NCBI RefSeq assembly: GCF_000739635.1
Contig: NZ_BATQ01000151.1
Location: 38,622-102,621 of the forward strand
Direction of reading: 5' to 3'
Length of the DNA stretch: 64,000 bases
Source: Verrucomicrobium sp. BvORR034
GTDB taxonomy: Bacteria; Verrucomicrobiota; Verrucomicrobiia; Verrucomicrobiales; Verrucomicrobiaceae
The notes under the pieces are model-generated. The model was not told the DNA's origin. It did not search any database and saw nothing but the letters and a program-made list of their open reading frames with translations. Positions 18,254 to 27,091 of this stretch are shown here, piece by piece (positions within the stretch are counted from its first letter, which is position 1; each line of letters begins with the position of its first letter). Position numbers and translations under genes: made by a program.

Positions 18254-19360
18254 ATGCCTGAATCCGACGCACCTCCCTCCGCTCCCGCTCTGAAAGACTG
18301 GTTTGATGAAGCTCGATTCCGGCGGACCGGGCAGGAGATGGCAGCTGTGCTCCCTGCCTTCAAGCAGAAGACATATCTGGCCCAGGCCCTGCCGGGACTG
18401 GATGATCTGAGCCTCATGCAGCGACTCCGCAGGATGACGGAGAGTCTCCATGCCGGGCTCCCAGGGCCCTATCGGCATTCGCTGGATGCCTTGCGGCAAC
18501 TGGCTCCACGGATCGATCACAACTTTGTGACGCTGGTGCTGCCGGATTATGTGGGTCTGTATGGGTTGGAGGACTTCGAGGCCTCCATGGCGGCGCTCAA
18601 GGACTTCACGGTGTATGGCTCCTCGGAGTTTGCCGTGCGGGAGTTCCTCAAGCGCGATCTGACCAGGACGCTGAAGGTGATGAAGAAGTGGTCCGGGGAC
18701 GAGCACGAAGCCGTGCGTCGGTTGGCCAGTGAGGGTTCACGCCCGAGACTACCGTGGTCGTTTCGACTGGAGGAACTCGTGAAAGATCCCTCCCCCACCC
18801 TGCCGATCCTGGAAAATCTGAAGGCAGACTCCAGCCTGTATGTGCGCAAGTCGGTCGCGAATCACTTGAATGACATCGCGAAGGATCATCCCGAGTGGAT
18901 GATGGACCGGCTCTCGGGCTGGCCTCTGGGGGAGGTGCATACGGCATGGATTGCGAAGCGGGCCCTGCGCACGCTGATCAAGCAAGGGGATGCACGGGCA
19001 CTGGGTCTGGTGGGAGCAGGCGAGGCTCCAGAGGTGGAGGCACTGGTGTTTTCCGTGAACCCCAAGAAGATCGAACTGGGCCAGCACCTTGTGCTTGAGC
19101 TGCAGCTCAAGTCGTTGGCAAAGAAGTCCCAGCGGCTGGTGGTGGACTACGTCATTCACTATGTGAAGAAATCCGGAGGCGCGACGGAGAAGGTGTTTAA
19201 GTGGAAGGAGCTGGATCTGGCCGTCGGAGAGTCCGTGACGTTGACACGACGCCAGCAGATCAAGGATTTCACGACTCGCGTGCACTACGCGGGGAAGCAC
19301 GTGGTGGAAGTAGCGGTCAACGGCCAGCGCCTGGCGAAGACGGCGTTTGTGTTGGGGTGA
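18254..19360 (+). CDS. AlkC-like DNA alkylation repair protein (HEAT repeats plus Ig-like domain)
   Basis: 368 residues from the ATG at 18254. An upstream in-frame start at 18035 would run through the tRNA, so it is rejected. The middle has HEAT-like helices (AVREFLKRD, YVRKSVANHLNDIAKDHPEWMM, IAKRALRTLIKQGD), as in the AlkC/AlkD DNA glycosylase superfamily. The last 110 residues form a beta-rich domain (VEALVFSVNPKKIELGQ to VEVAVNGQRLA) that fits the Ig-like domain special to AlkC. AlkC removes alkylated bases such as 3-methyladenine and 3-methylcytosine. The active-site residues cannot be assigned with certainty by eye. Another alkylation-repair gene (AlkB-like) lies 9 kb away. Confidence 0.78.
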   Translation: MPESDAPPSAPALKDWFDEARFRRTGQEMAAVLPAFKQKTYLAQALPGLDDLSLMQRLRRMTESLHAGLPGPYRHSLDALRQLAPRIDHNFVTLVLPDYVGLYGLEDFEASMAALKDFTVYGSSEFAVREFLKRDLTRTLKVMKKWSGDEHEAVRRLASEGSRPRLPWSFRLEELVKDPSPTLPILENLKADSSLYVRKSVANHLNDIAKDHPEWMMDRLSGWPLGEVHTAWIAKRALRTLIKQGDARALGLVGAGEAPEVEALVFSVNPKKIELGQHLVLELQLKSLAKKSQRLVVDYVIHYVKKSGGATEKVFKWKELDLAVGESVTLTRRQQIKDFTTRVHYAGKHVVEVAVNGQRLAKTAFVLG

Positions 19361-19402
19361 CACAGCCGTCCCGGCTGTGCGTGCCACCGGCGTCCCGCCG
19401 GT
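19361..19402. repeat. Two hairpins sharing a GTCCC loop
   Basis: Directly after the AlkC-like stop codon come CACAGCC-GTCCC-GGCTGTG (19361-19379) and ACCGGC-GTCCC-GCCGGT (19386-19402). The loops are identical while the stems differ completely. The order and wording resemble the inverse complement of 41269-41310, where the stems are partly decayed. Noncoding interspersed repeat; function unknown. Confidence 0.7.
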
Positions 19403-19443
19403 TCAGTGCGTGAACGATGCATCTCAGCGAAGCCCCGCCGTTC

Positions 19444-20604
19444 TCACCTTGAACCCTGCCTCTCCTTGATCGCCGCCTCGTGCTCCTCACGGGTCACAGC
19501 TCCGTCGCTGTTCGTGTCCAAGCGTTGGAACAACGGGGCTGGGCCGGAGAACTCCTCCTTGGTGACCTTGCCGTCCTGATTTTTGTCATCCTTGCGGGAG
19601 ATGACTTCCCAAGGAATGCCACGTCGTCCGCCCTGCGCGGCTCCAGGCCCAGCGGGGACTTCCTTGGCTGTGCTGTCGGTGACCAGCGCATCCACCGTGG
19701 TGCTGCCCTCCTTCAGACGCTGGTCGAAAAACTTGGCCACCATGTCTTCGATGTCCTTTCCTGAGAACCCCGGACCACCGTGACCCGCATTGTGGATGGT
19801 GTGGAAGTGGGCGCTCACCCCGGTTTTCTTCAGGGCATCAAAGAGCAGCTCGCTCTGGTTGATCGGCACGGTGGCGTCCTTGTCGCCATGCACGATGAGG
19901 AAAGGAGGATCGGCCTTGTCCACAAAGGTGATCGGGTTGGCCTTCGCCGCCTTGTCCTTGTTCTCCATCACCACGCCGCCCAGCAGTTTGCTTTCTGGCG
20001 AGGTCGGATCGGCATGGCGTTCATAACCCGGCCGGGTGACAAAGGCAACCAGATCTGTGGGGCCATAATAATCGCACACCGCCTGCACCTTGCTGGACTG
20101 GTCGAGGTTCGTTTTTACATCGAACTCTTTGACCTCCCCGCTGGTGCCGAGCAGGGCCACGAGGTGCCCGCCGGCGGAACTGCCCCAAACACCGAACTTG
20201 TCCGGGTCCAGGCGATACTCTGCCGCATGGGCCCGCAGCCAGCGGACGGCGGCCTTGCAGTCCTCGATCTGGGCCGGGAACACCGCGTGACTGGTAAGCC
20301 GGTAGTTGATGCTGGCCACGGCGTAACCCCGCGCGACGTAGCCTTCGCGCAAGGGAGGGCAACCGTCCTTGCTGCCAGCCTGCCAGGCCCCGCCGTGAAC
20401 CCAGATGATGAGCGGGACCTTGCCCTCCGCTTTGGCGGGCAGGTAGAGGTCCAGTTTGTGACGTTCATGGCCATCGGGCACGTATTCCAGATCGCGATGG
20501 GCGGTCACGCCAGATGAAGTCTGCGCCGAGAGCGGCTGCAAGGCGGCTGCGGCAGCGATGGCCGCCAGGAGCGGAAGGAGCGTGGTACGGAGGATAGGTG
20601 CCAT
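19444..20604 (-). CDS. Exported alpha/beta-hydrolase esterase with C-terminal EF-hands
   Basis: 386 residues: signal peptide (1-27), then a BD-FAE/carboxylesterase-type alpha/beta hydrolase. The oxyanion motif is HGGAW (70-74), the nucleophile elbow GSSAGG (Ser143), the acid lies near VHGDKDATVP and the catalytic His near NAGHGGPG. After about residue 300 comes a tail with two EF-hand loops, DKNQDGKVTKEEF and DTNSDGAVTREEH. Likely a secreted or periplasmic esterase acting on acylated carbohydrate or xenobiotic esters. The EF-hand tail suggests Ca2+ binding or attachment to a larger assembly (inference). Such tails are frequent on exported proteins of PVC bacteria. Confidence 0.87.
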   Translation of the reverse strand: MAPILRTTLLPLLAAIAAAAALQPLSAQTSSGVTAHRDLEYVPDGHERHKLDLYLPAKAEGKVPLIIWVHGGAWQAGSKDGCPPLREGYVARGYAVASINYRLTSHAVFPAQIEDCKAAVRWLRAHAAEYRLDPDKFGVWGSSAGGHLVALLGTSGEVKEFDVKTNLDQSSKVQAVCDYYGPTDLVAFVTRPGYERHADPTSPESKLLGGVVMENKDKAAKANPITFVDKADPPFLIVHGDKDATVPINQSELLFDALKKTGVSAHFHTIHNAGHGGPGFSGKDIEDMVAKFFDQRLKEGSTTVDALVTDSTAKEVPAGPGAAQGGRRGIPWEVISRKDDKNQDGKVTKEEFSGPAPLFQRLDTNSDGAVTREEHEAAIKERQGSR

Positions 20605-20715
20605 GTGAGCGGGCGGAAAGGTGTTTGGGGTCCAACCAGCGTAGGGAGGAAAGGTTTCAGGGTGGGCGAAGATTGGGGGCTGGGAGCGGTGCGAAAATCC
20701 GGAGACGACGGATGC

Positions 20716-21005
20716 GATGGGCCTACCGCTCCGCGGTAGAAACAGTCTGGCCGTTTTCCATGGGTAGTCCTCGCTTCACTCGGCCGACCCATGGCTAATC
20801 ATGGAGAACCCTCCGGGTTCGGAGAGCAAGTTTGGTGATACAGTGGTCGAAGTTCACCTGACAAACCTAGGGACATTGTACGTTGGCACATTGTGCATTG
20901 AACCCGGAGGGTTCGCCATGCGTAGCCATGGGTGAAGCGAGCGTAGCGAGTGCCACCCATGGATAGTTCGCGCCGGCAATTCTACCGCGGAGCGGTAGGC
21001 CCATC
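20716..21005. repeat. 290-bp nested imperfect palindrome
   Basis: The outer arms 20716-20740 and 20981-21005 are perfect 25-bp inverted repeats, and each contains its own small hairpin (CTACCGC/GCGGTAG). Inside, CCATGG..GGAGAACCCTCCGGGTTC near 20790-20820 is inverted as GAACCCGGAGGGTTC..CCATGG at 20899-20935, and a CGCTTCACTCG/TGAAGCGAGCG pair lies between. The element fills most of the 501-bp gap between two divergent genes. It carries no ORF of note. It resembles a MITE or clustered REP-type repeat. Confidence 0.75.
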
Positions 21006-21105
21006 GGGTGCCTTCTGTCTTTCGGCGATCGCAATCCTCATTCGCGCCACGCACGTGCAACTTGCCCCTTGATCTGCGCGCCCAACTCTGCCCCTTCCTT
21101 CCCTT

Positions 21106-22008
21106 GTGAAACACTGGTTCCGTCGCCTCCTCAAAATCACCATCGGGGTCTGCCTGATCGTGGGCGCGTTGCTGCTCTGGAACCTGCGAGCCCCTGCAGT
21201 TCCGGAACCGACCGCCTTTCCCAAGATTGATCTGAACGCCTGGAAAAAATCCCCTCCCCTCAAACTGCGCGTGGTCACCTGGAACGTCTGGGGACTGCGC
21301 TGGATCACGCCACGCCGTGCGGAACGACTCCGAAAGGTGGCCGAGGAGGTTGCCCGCTTGAAGCCCGACATCGTGGGGTTTCAGGAAACATTCGTGGAGG
21401 CAGACCGGGCGGAGTTGACACAGGCGCTGCGCGCGGTGGGGCTGGAGCATTCCCGCTACTTTCACAGCGGCCTCGTGGGCAGTGGGCTGCTCACGGTGAG
21501 TCGCTATCCGATCCTTACGGAAGGGTTCATCCGCTATGCCAGCAATGGCCGTCCCGAGGCGCTGCAACATGGTGACTGGTGGGCAGGCAAGGGCTTGTCC
21601 CTCTGCACCCTGGACCTGGGTGAAGGGCGGCGGCTCTCCTTTGGCAACACGCACCTGCATGCACGATACAAAGAGAACCGCTATCACGCCACGCAACTGG
21701 CGCAGAGGACACAATTGGTGCCGTGGGTGAAGAAGGTTCGCGAGACGGGTTTGCCAGCCTTGTGGACGGGTGATTGGAACAACACTCCGGACAGCGATGT
21801 GCTGAGCCCGCTGGCGGAGGCGGGGGCGTGGAAATTACTCTCCACGGACCAGCCGCGGATTGATCACGTGTTTGGCAGCGGTGAGGGATGGGAGTGGACA
21901 GTGCTGGCCCAAGGATCGGTGAACGGCAAGCTGGAGAGCGATCCGAAGGTGCCGTGGAGTGATCATGCGGCGGTGTGGGTGGACGTGGAGCTCCACTCTA
22001 AATTATGA
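21106..22008 (+). CDS. Endonuclease/exonuclease/phosphatase family hydrolase
   Basis: 300 residues from a GTG, with an N-terminal membrane anchor (about 7-25). The DNase I-like fold signatures are present: LRVVTWNVWGL (Asn), DIVGFQETF (metal-binding Glu), LSFGNTHLHA (His), ALWTGDWNNTPDS (catalytic Asp/Asn) and PWSDHAAVWVD (final Asp-His). The closest general type is neutral sphingomyelinase/phosphodiesterase-like proteins. It is probably membrane-tethered and faces the periplasm. Substrate (phospholipid, nucleic acid or other phosphodiester) unknown. Its last residues (LHSKL) are encoded by an AT-rich ATGAATT-type stretch that also runs into the end of the convergent gene. Confidence 0.83.
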   Translation: MKHWFRRLLKITIGVCLIVGALLLWNLRAPAVPEPTAFPKIDLNAWKKSPPLKLRVVTWNVWGLRWITPRRAERLRKVAEEVARLKPDIVGFQETFVEADRAELTQALRAVGLEHSRYFHSGLVGSGLLTVSRYPILTEGFIRYASNGRPEALQHGDWWAGKGLSLCTLDLGEGRRLSFGNTHLHARYKENRYHATQLAQRTQLVPWVKKVRETGLPALWTGDWNNTPDSDVLSPLAEAGAWKLLSTDQPRIDHVFGSGEGWEWTVLAQGSVNGKLESDPKVPWSDHAAVWVDVELHSKL

Positions 22009-22084
22009 ATTATGAATTGGGAATGAAACTTCTGGCGCAGCTCTGACATGGAAGTGGCGACAGTGGTCAGGCATTCACAATTCC

Positions 22085-24238
22085 TCATTCCTCATTCATA
22101 ATTTTCCCCTTATACGGCACCTCATCCCAACTCTTGATGCCCAAGATGGGCAAAGCAAACGCACTCGCCTTATCCCACTCCGGAGTGCCTATGGCCTGGT
22201 AGAGATGCCAGATGGGTTTGATGCCCAAGGGGTCTCCCGCGTCATCGCGGAATTTCCGCAACCCCAGGCGCAATCCGCCTTCTGACCGATCATCGGCCCA
22301 GAGGTGGTACTGGAACGCAGTCACGGTGGGCAGGGATTCGATCTTCTTCCAGGCGTAGGCCATGCCGGCGGCCTGATCGGCCAGGGTCTTTTCTGAGTAG
22401 TCGGGGGAATTCAGCCCCTGCTCTGTGAGCTGAATCTCGCGAGGCTGTCCCTGATAAGCCACGCGTGGCAGGCGGGCCCAGGCGTCCAGCACCTCCATGT
22501 TCTTGAAGGTGATGAACGGGGCATTGAAATCAAAGGTCGCACCCGGATCTTCCCAGGTACGGGTATTGCGGAGGTCTTCCGCATACGGGTGATAGGCGAT
22601 GCCCCAAGGGAAGTCACCTTCCTTCCTGCTGAACTGGACGAGGTATTCCAACAAAGCGCGACCGGCATAAGCCCGGGGATCGAGTTTCAGGGTCCAACCG
22701 TGCTCCAGGGAGATCAAGGATTTGGCGTGGGCATCATACTGACCCGCCAGCAACCAGGCCACGCGCATGGATTTCTGATAGAGGTCGAGGTAGGTGAGAT
22801 CAGTCTTGTCGCCGGCGTTAGTCCAGTAGAAGCCGCTGTTGATCTCATTGTGCATGATCCAGTGGTGCACCCGACCGTACTTGCCATCCGGGCGGCTGTA
22901 GCGTTCGGTGACCAGGTTCATGGCGGCGGCATAGGCCTGCGCGCCCTCCTGGGTGGCAAAGTTGGGCATGACGTAGAGGCCGATGGGCTCGGCATGCGGA
23001 TGCCCGGCCATCTTGATCCACGCCCCCTCCGCGGCCTCACGCTCCTGGGGCAGCAGGATGATGGCAGAGACCATCAGTTGCTTCCTGGCCGCGATGGTCA
23101 TGTAGCGGTCGTAGCCAGCCAGCACGCCTTCGTTCACATACCAGGTGCGGCCAGCATAGGTGTAGGGCGTTTTCCCTTCGCCGGGGGTCGGGGACAGCAG
23201 GTGATTGAGCAGGATGTTCAGCGTCACGGAGGTGATGCCGAGCTTGTCCATGTCCTCATGATCAAACTCACAACCGCCGAGCCCCTTCTTGGACCGGGGC
23301 TGCATCAGGGACAAATCGGCGCGGGGCGTTTGCTTTTCCACGTACCGCAGCGCGGAAACGGGCTCCACTCCCTCCGCAGTCCTTTGCACCACGACCCAGC
23401 CGGAGAGGAGGAGATCGCGATCCTTCACTGTGTCGCGCGGAACGCTGACGGTGAAGGCCCCTTGGGCATCCGCCAGGATAGCGTGGACGGCGGCGGGGTG
23501 TTTCAAGTTCGTGACGTCCTCCCACATCGGCACCTCCGCGAGCAACCACGGCTGATTGGGGTCGGCAACCCGGCCTTCGATCTTGATCTGGGATGGATCG
23601 GCGGAGACAGCGGTGATCTGGTGCGGAAACTCCTGGCTGAGATATTTCCTCATCCTCTCTGCCAGCGCGCGGTCGTCTTTGATCCGCGCATCCTTGGTTG
23701 CCGCCAATTCAGCCTCCTGAGCCGTGGCCGCACGGGCCTTCAGGTTCCGAAAGCGGGCAACTAATCCAGGCGATTCTCCCCAAGTGAGGCGCAACGTTCT
23801 GACCGGGAGGGCAGGTTTTGCGGAAGCATCCCGCAGATCAATCGCCTGCTGCCCCCACCCTTCCCTGCGGCCCACACCCTGCACCGTCACCAGATGCGGG
23901 ATATCGAGCAACGAACCGACAAACACCAACATGCGCCCAACGCCAGTGAGGCTGAAGTACTCAAACGACAGGATGGGCTCCTTTACGAGATCAAGCCCCT
24001 CCCCCTCCACTCGAACGTGAAAATAAGGATCCGGCCCCGTTGTACGCACCTCCCACTCGCCATTGTCCAAGGGAGTGAGCTCCACCTGGTTGGCTCCTTC
24101 TTTTAGGGGGGTGAGGGTGATGTCGGCCTGCAGGGTGGAGACGCAGGTCAAAGAGCAAGCCACGAGACAGCAGACAAGGGCTGCGACTCGGACTTTGGCC
24201 CGAGTGAAAGAAAAATGGGACAAGGAAGAGATCAACAT
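22085..24238 (-). CDS. DUF5722-type exported glycoside-hydrolase-like protein
   Basis: 717 residues. A signal segment lies around residues 14-38, followed by a beta-rich N-terminal half and a C-terminal half resembling a TIM-barrel glycosidase. The stretch WIMHNEINSGFYWTNAGDKTDLTYLDLYQKSMR matches what I remember of DUF5722 proteins, and the NE pair is reminiscent of the acid/base Glu of clan-A glycosidases. A second candidate is the Glu in IQLTEQGLNS on a late strand. The activity is not known to me. A secreted polysaccharide-active enzyme is the best guess, in line with the nearby sulfatase and esterase. Confidence 0.7.
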   Translation of the reverse strand: MLISSLSHFSFTRAKVRVAALVCCLVACSLTCVSTLQADITLTPLKEGANQVELTPLDNGEWEVRTTGPDPYFHVRVEGEGLDLVKEPILSFEYFSLTGVGRMLVFVGSLLDIPHLVTVQGVGRREGWGQQAIDLRDASAKPALPVRTLRLTWGESPGLVARFRNLKARAATAQEAELAATKDARIKDDRALAERMRKYLSQEFPHQITAVSADPSQIKIEGRVADPNQPWLLAEVPMWEDVTNLKHPAAVHAILADAQGAFTVSVPRDTVKDRDLLLSGWVVVQRTAEGVEPVSALRYVEKQTPRADLSLMQPRSKKGLGGCEFDHEDMDKLGITSVTLNILLNHLLSPTPGEGKTPYTYAGRTWYVNEGVLAGYDRYMTIAARKQLMVSAIILLPQEREAAEGAWIKMAGHPHAEPIGLYVMPNFATQEGAQAYAAAMNLVTERYSRPDGKYGRVHHWIMHNEINSGFYWTNAGDKTDLTYLDLYQKSMRVAWLLAGQYDAHAKSLISLEHGWTLKLDPRAYAGRALLEYLVQFSRKEGDFPWGIAYHPYAEDLRNTRTWEDPGATFDFNAPFITFKNMEVLDAWARLPRVAYQGQPREIQLTEQGLNSPDYSEKTLADQAAGMAYAWKKIESLPTVTAFQYHLWADDRSEGGLRLGLRKFRDDAGDPLGIKPIWHLYQAIGTPEWDKASAFALPILGIKSWDEVPYKGKIMNEE

Positions 24239-24277
24239 TGGAGAGCAAACTCATACGCTCGGTTGTCCTCCATTGAA

Positions 24278-24865
24278 TCATTGGCCTGGTTGATCATCCG
24301 CTTTGCGTCGCCGGTATGCTTCCATTTCGGAGGGAGTCATCAATCGTTCCATGATAGGGTGCTTTTGCAGCCAGTAGCTCAGGCAGTAGATCGGAGCCAT
24401 GGCCGCATATCCTGTCTCATAGGTCATCTTAAGCACCGCTCCGCTTTTGGACCGGAGCGCAGCCACATTAAGCCCCCCAATCAGAGGTGAACTCACCTCT
24501 CCAGATGGGCCGTATTTGAAGTTGCCGAATTCACCGCCGGCAATTTCATCTGCCGGCATTTGTGTCATGCTGCCTGCGAAAGAACTCAGAAGTCGTCGGG
24601 TAGTCCAGATGTACCAATCCTCGTTTGAGAATATGCCCGTAACAATGGGGATCTCGCCGGACTGGAGATCAACTTGCGCAGGATAGTGCAACCGGCTGGC
24701 CCCGATGGTCGTGGACTCCCATCGTTCCACGTGCATGGTCGCCTTTCTGATATGCGTGATAGCGATCCAGGCGATCCGCATATCGTCACTCACATAGTAG
24801 GGGGACATCGGCGAATTCAATTGTGGTTTCCACTGTGAGGTCACTCCACCAATTGAGCGCCCCAA
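24278..24865 (-). CDS. Hypothetical protein
   Basis: 195 residues, not recognised. No signal peptide or membrane span. The sequence is mixed alpha/beta with several Trp/Tyr residues (DWYIWTTRRLLSSF, GYAAMAPIYCLSYWLQKHP) and a charged C-terminus (EMEAYRRRKADDQPGQ). Composition looks like a real protein, not a shadow frame. It lies 39 bp upstream of the DUF5722 gene on the same strand and 15 bp after the VOC gene, so all may be cotranscribed. Confidence 0.5.
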   Translation of the reverse strand: MGRSIGGVTSQWKPQLNSPMSPYYVSDDMRIAWIAITHIRKATMHVERWESTTIGASRLHYPAQVDLQSGEIPIVTGIFSNEDWYIWTTRRLLSSFAGSMTQMPADEIAGGEFGNFKYGPSGEVSSPLIGGLNVAALRSKSGAVLKMTYETGYAAMAPIYCLSYWLQKHPIMERLMTPSEMEAYRRRKADDQPGQ

Positions 24866-24880
24866 CTGCCATAGGCGCTG

Positions 24881-25240
24881 TCATGCCGTGCCAAACATCA
24901 CCCGTCTTCCGTCCGGGTCCACCACGGTGATGACCACGTCATCCTGCGAATCCACCGGCACGTTCATAACCACGAGCTTTTCAAGGAAGGCCTTCTGATC
25001 GGAAATCTGGAAGTAGAGGTGCGTGAGGTTGGATTCACGCAATGCGGGATGAGTGTGGGTGGCAAAAGCTTTGGCATCATGCAGAGCGAGCTGCACGCCA
25101 TCGCGATCCAGCTTCCAGTACACGTAGCCGCTGCCGGTGCCCACTTCCTCCCAGGCCAGCCCCGCCACATCCCGATAAAACGCGGCGGTGGTGGGCGGAT
25201 CTTCGGAAGTGAGAAAGATGCCTCGGAGAGTGGATTTCAT
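24881..25240 (-). CDS. VOC-family (glyoxalase/bleomycin resistance fold) protein
   Basis: 119 residues covering one vicinal-oxygen-chelate domain: LRGIFLTSEDPPTTAAFYRDVAGLAWEE at the start, GVQLALHDAK, LTHLYFQISDQKAFLEKL, and the end VVDPDGRRVMF. This matches the two beta-alpha-beta-beta-beta modules of the fold. The metal ligands are not obvious, and the family includes isomerases, dioxygenases and antibiotic-binding proteins. It follows the sulfatase gene by 22 bp on the same strand. Confidence 0.75.
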   Translation of the reverse strand: MKSTLRGIFLTSEDPPTTAAFYRDVAGLAWEEVGTGSGYVYWKLDRDGVQLALHDAKAFATHTHPALRESNLTHLYFQISDQKAFLEKLVVMNVPVDSQDDVVITVVDPDGRRVMFGTA

Positions 25241-25262
25241 GCGTCAAAAACCAAGCACGAGT

Positions 25263-26726
25263 TCACGGAGCCTTCGGATAGTCGCCGCCATTCAGACTCT
25301 TGACCACGGATTTCAGCCAGTCGTTGAGGGCTTCCTGCATGGCGGGCAGGCGATCGGGCTGCTCGGCAAAGAGGACGCGGCTTTCATCGAGGTCGGCACC
25401 CAGATCGTAGAGCTCCCAGGTGACATCGTGGGTCTGGGGATCCTCGATGCGGTGGAGCTTCCATTGGCCGTCCAGCCAGGCAGCGTGACCAGGAAACTGG
25501 TTGGTGGATTCGGCCTCACCGATGACACCGGCATCGGGATTCAGCCGAGCGGGATCGTTGGGCTCGCGGCCTTCCTTTTGCGCAGCGAGCAGCTCGTCCA
25601 TCCACACTTTCGAAGGGGTTTGGATGCCTTTCTTTCCTCGATCCCAGAAGCCAATGGGCTTTTCCCGTTCTTTGTCCCGCTCGCTGATCACTCCCAACAG
25701 GCTGATGCCATCCAGCACGGGCTGATTGGGCACCGTCACATCCACGACATCCAGCAGAGTGGGATAGATGTCTGAGGTCACGCAGGGCAGCTTGACCACC
25801 TTGGGCGAGGCAAAGCGGGCAGGCCACTCCAGCAATGCCGGCACGGCGAGGCCGCCTTCATAGATCTTGCCCTTGTTGCCGCGCCGACCGCCCGTGGAGC
25901 CCACCTTGGGCAGGGCGCCGTTGTCACTGCAATACCAGAGGATGGTGTTGTCCCGCAGGCCGAGATCCTTGATCTCGGTGCGAAGCCGGCCGAAGGCGCG
26001 GTCCATGGCGGTGATTTCTGCGTAGAAGTTCTGATGTGCCTTGGTCAGGTCGAGATTCTCGTAGAGCGCACGATCCGACTCCAGTGGCTGATGAGGCGCG
26101 TGCGGTGAACCGAACCACACGACCGTAAAGAAGGGCTCCTTGGCCTCCGCTTGTTTGCGGATGAACTTCAGAGCGAGATCCACCGTGATGTCCGAGCTAT
26201 CTCCTTCAAACGGAACCGCACGTCCCTGATCGCTGAGCACGGGATTGAGGTCGAAGTAGTTGGGGGCTGAGATCCACTCCTCGAACCCACTGTTGCCTGG
26301 ATTCACGGGACTGTCCTTCTGCACGGAACCCAGGTGCCATTTGCCAAAGTGCCCAGTCCGATATCCGGCGGACTTGAGCGCCTCCGCAATCGTGACCTCC
26401 TGCGGGCGGAGCGTGTGCCCCCAGGAGAAGCACCCAAAGCGGTTCGGCGTGCGCCCCGTCATGACACTGCCCCGGGTGGGGGAGCAGACCGGAGCGGCGG
26501 CGTGAAAGTTGTCGAAACGGATGCCCTCAGCCGCCAGCGCGTCGAAGTTGGGCGTCTTGAGATGGGGATGCCCGTTGTAGGCCATGTCTCCCCACCCCTG
26601 ATCATCGGCCATCACCAGCACGATGTTGGGCCGGTTGCTGCCAGGTGTCTCCTGGGCAGAGGTTTGGGCCAGGGTAAGCGAAAGAAGGCTCAGGACGAGG
26701 AAGCTGGCGATTTTGAGCAAAGGCAT
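25263..26726 (-). CDS. Exported sulfatase (formylglycine type)
   Basis: 487 residues from the ATG at 26726, which gives a clean signal peptide (MPLLKIASFLVLSLLSLTLA). An upstream start at 26771 would bury it. The family signatures are NIVLVMADDQGWGD (metal-binding Asp pair), C81-S-P-T-R85 inside VCSPTRGSVMTGR (the Cys converted to formylglycine), GYRTGHFGKWHLG, and WYCSDNGALP (metal-binding Asp-Asn). Probable periplasmic removal of sulfate esters from polysaccharides, which is common in this phylum. Maturation needs an anaerobic or FGE-type sulfatase-modifying enzyme, not seen in this window. Confidence 0.92.
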   Translation of the reverse strand: MPLLKIASFLVLSLLSLTLAQTSAQETPGSNRPNIVLVMADDQGWGDMAYNGHPHLKTPNFDALAAEGIRFDNFHAAAPVCSPTRGSVMTGRTPNRFGCFSWGHTLRPQEVTIAEALKSAGYRTGHFGKWHLGSVQKDSPVNPGNSGFEEWISAPNYFDLNPVLSDQGRAVPFEGDSSDITVDLALKFIRKQAEAKEPFFTVVWFGSPHAPHQPLESDRALYENLDLTKAHQNFYAEITAMDRAFGRLRTEIKDLGLRDNTILWYCSDNGALPKVGSTGGRRGNKGKIYEGGLAVPALLEWPARFASPKVVKLPCVTSDIYPTLLDVVDVTVPNQPVLDGISLLGVISERDKEREKPIGFWDRGKKGIQTPSKVWMDELLAAQKEGREPNDPARLNPDAGVIGEAESTNQFPGHAAWLDGQWKLHRIEDPQTHDVTWELYDLGADLDESRVLFAEQPDRLPAMQEALNDWLKSVVKSLNGGDYPKAP

Positions 26727-26890
26727 GGGGGTATATTGACGCACAAAGAGGGGCGAGACTTCAAGGCTCAAGATCGGTGGGGCGGGAAAGTTCGCGGCGG
26801 GTGTTGGAGGAGGTGCTACGCGGGCGGGCCGCCCTTGTGGCAGTCGAGCCGACTGCGCTCCCCGATGCGATGGTACGCGGTTCGGCGAAT

Positions 26891-26939
26891 CAGGTCTTCT
26901 GTCTTGCGTCTTCTAGTCTTGTGTCTCCGGCGAAGCCGG
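26891..26939. repeat. GTCTTGTGTCTC repeat with variable hairpin, copy 1
   Basis: A T/C-rich constant stretch ending AGTCTTGTGTCTC (26915-26927) runs straight into the hairpin CCGGC-GAA-GCCGG (26927-26939). The second copy at 59004-59056 has the same constant part but the hairpin CCCGC-AGA-GCGGG. It lies between the sulfatase start and the ilvA leader. The remainder of 26727-26998 holds no gene I can support. A TTGACA box at 26946 lacks a good -10 partner. Confidence 0.65.
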
Positions 26940-27010
26940 TTGGCCTTGACAGGCGGCCAATGTGGTGAAGGTTTCCGGCACAAATGGCGCTCACTTCACC
27001 TGCCTCGATC

Positions 27011-27055
27011 ATGATCATTGCGATCATTATTGGCTCCCATCCGGGGCAGGACTGA
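27011..27055 (+). CDS. Isoleucine leader peptide (MIIAIIIGSHPGQD)
   Basis: A 14-codon ORF, ATG at 27011 to TGA at 27053-27055, with five Ile codons in positions 2, 3, 5, 6 and 7. Its stop codon lies just past attenuator segment 2 and 36 bp before the terminator stem. There is no strong Shine-Dalgarno sequence upstream, which is common in this phylum. Its role would be to sense charged tRNA-Ile by ribosome stalling. It is too short for ordinary gene callers. Confidence 0.8.
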   Translation: MIIAIIIGSHPGQD

Positions 27056-27091
27056 GCGTGCACTGATTCTCGATCACGACTCTTTTCCGCA

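Noticed and set aside
26946..26974. Promoter for the ilvA leader with TTGACA
   Set aside because: The TTGACA box is good, but no acceptable -10 box lies 16-18 bp downstream, so it is not listed as a promoter.
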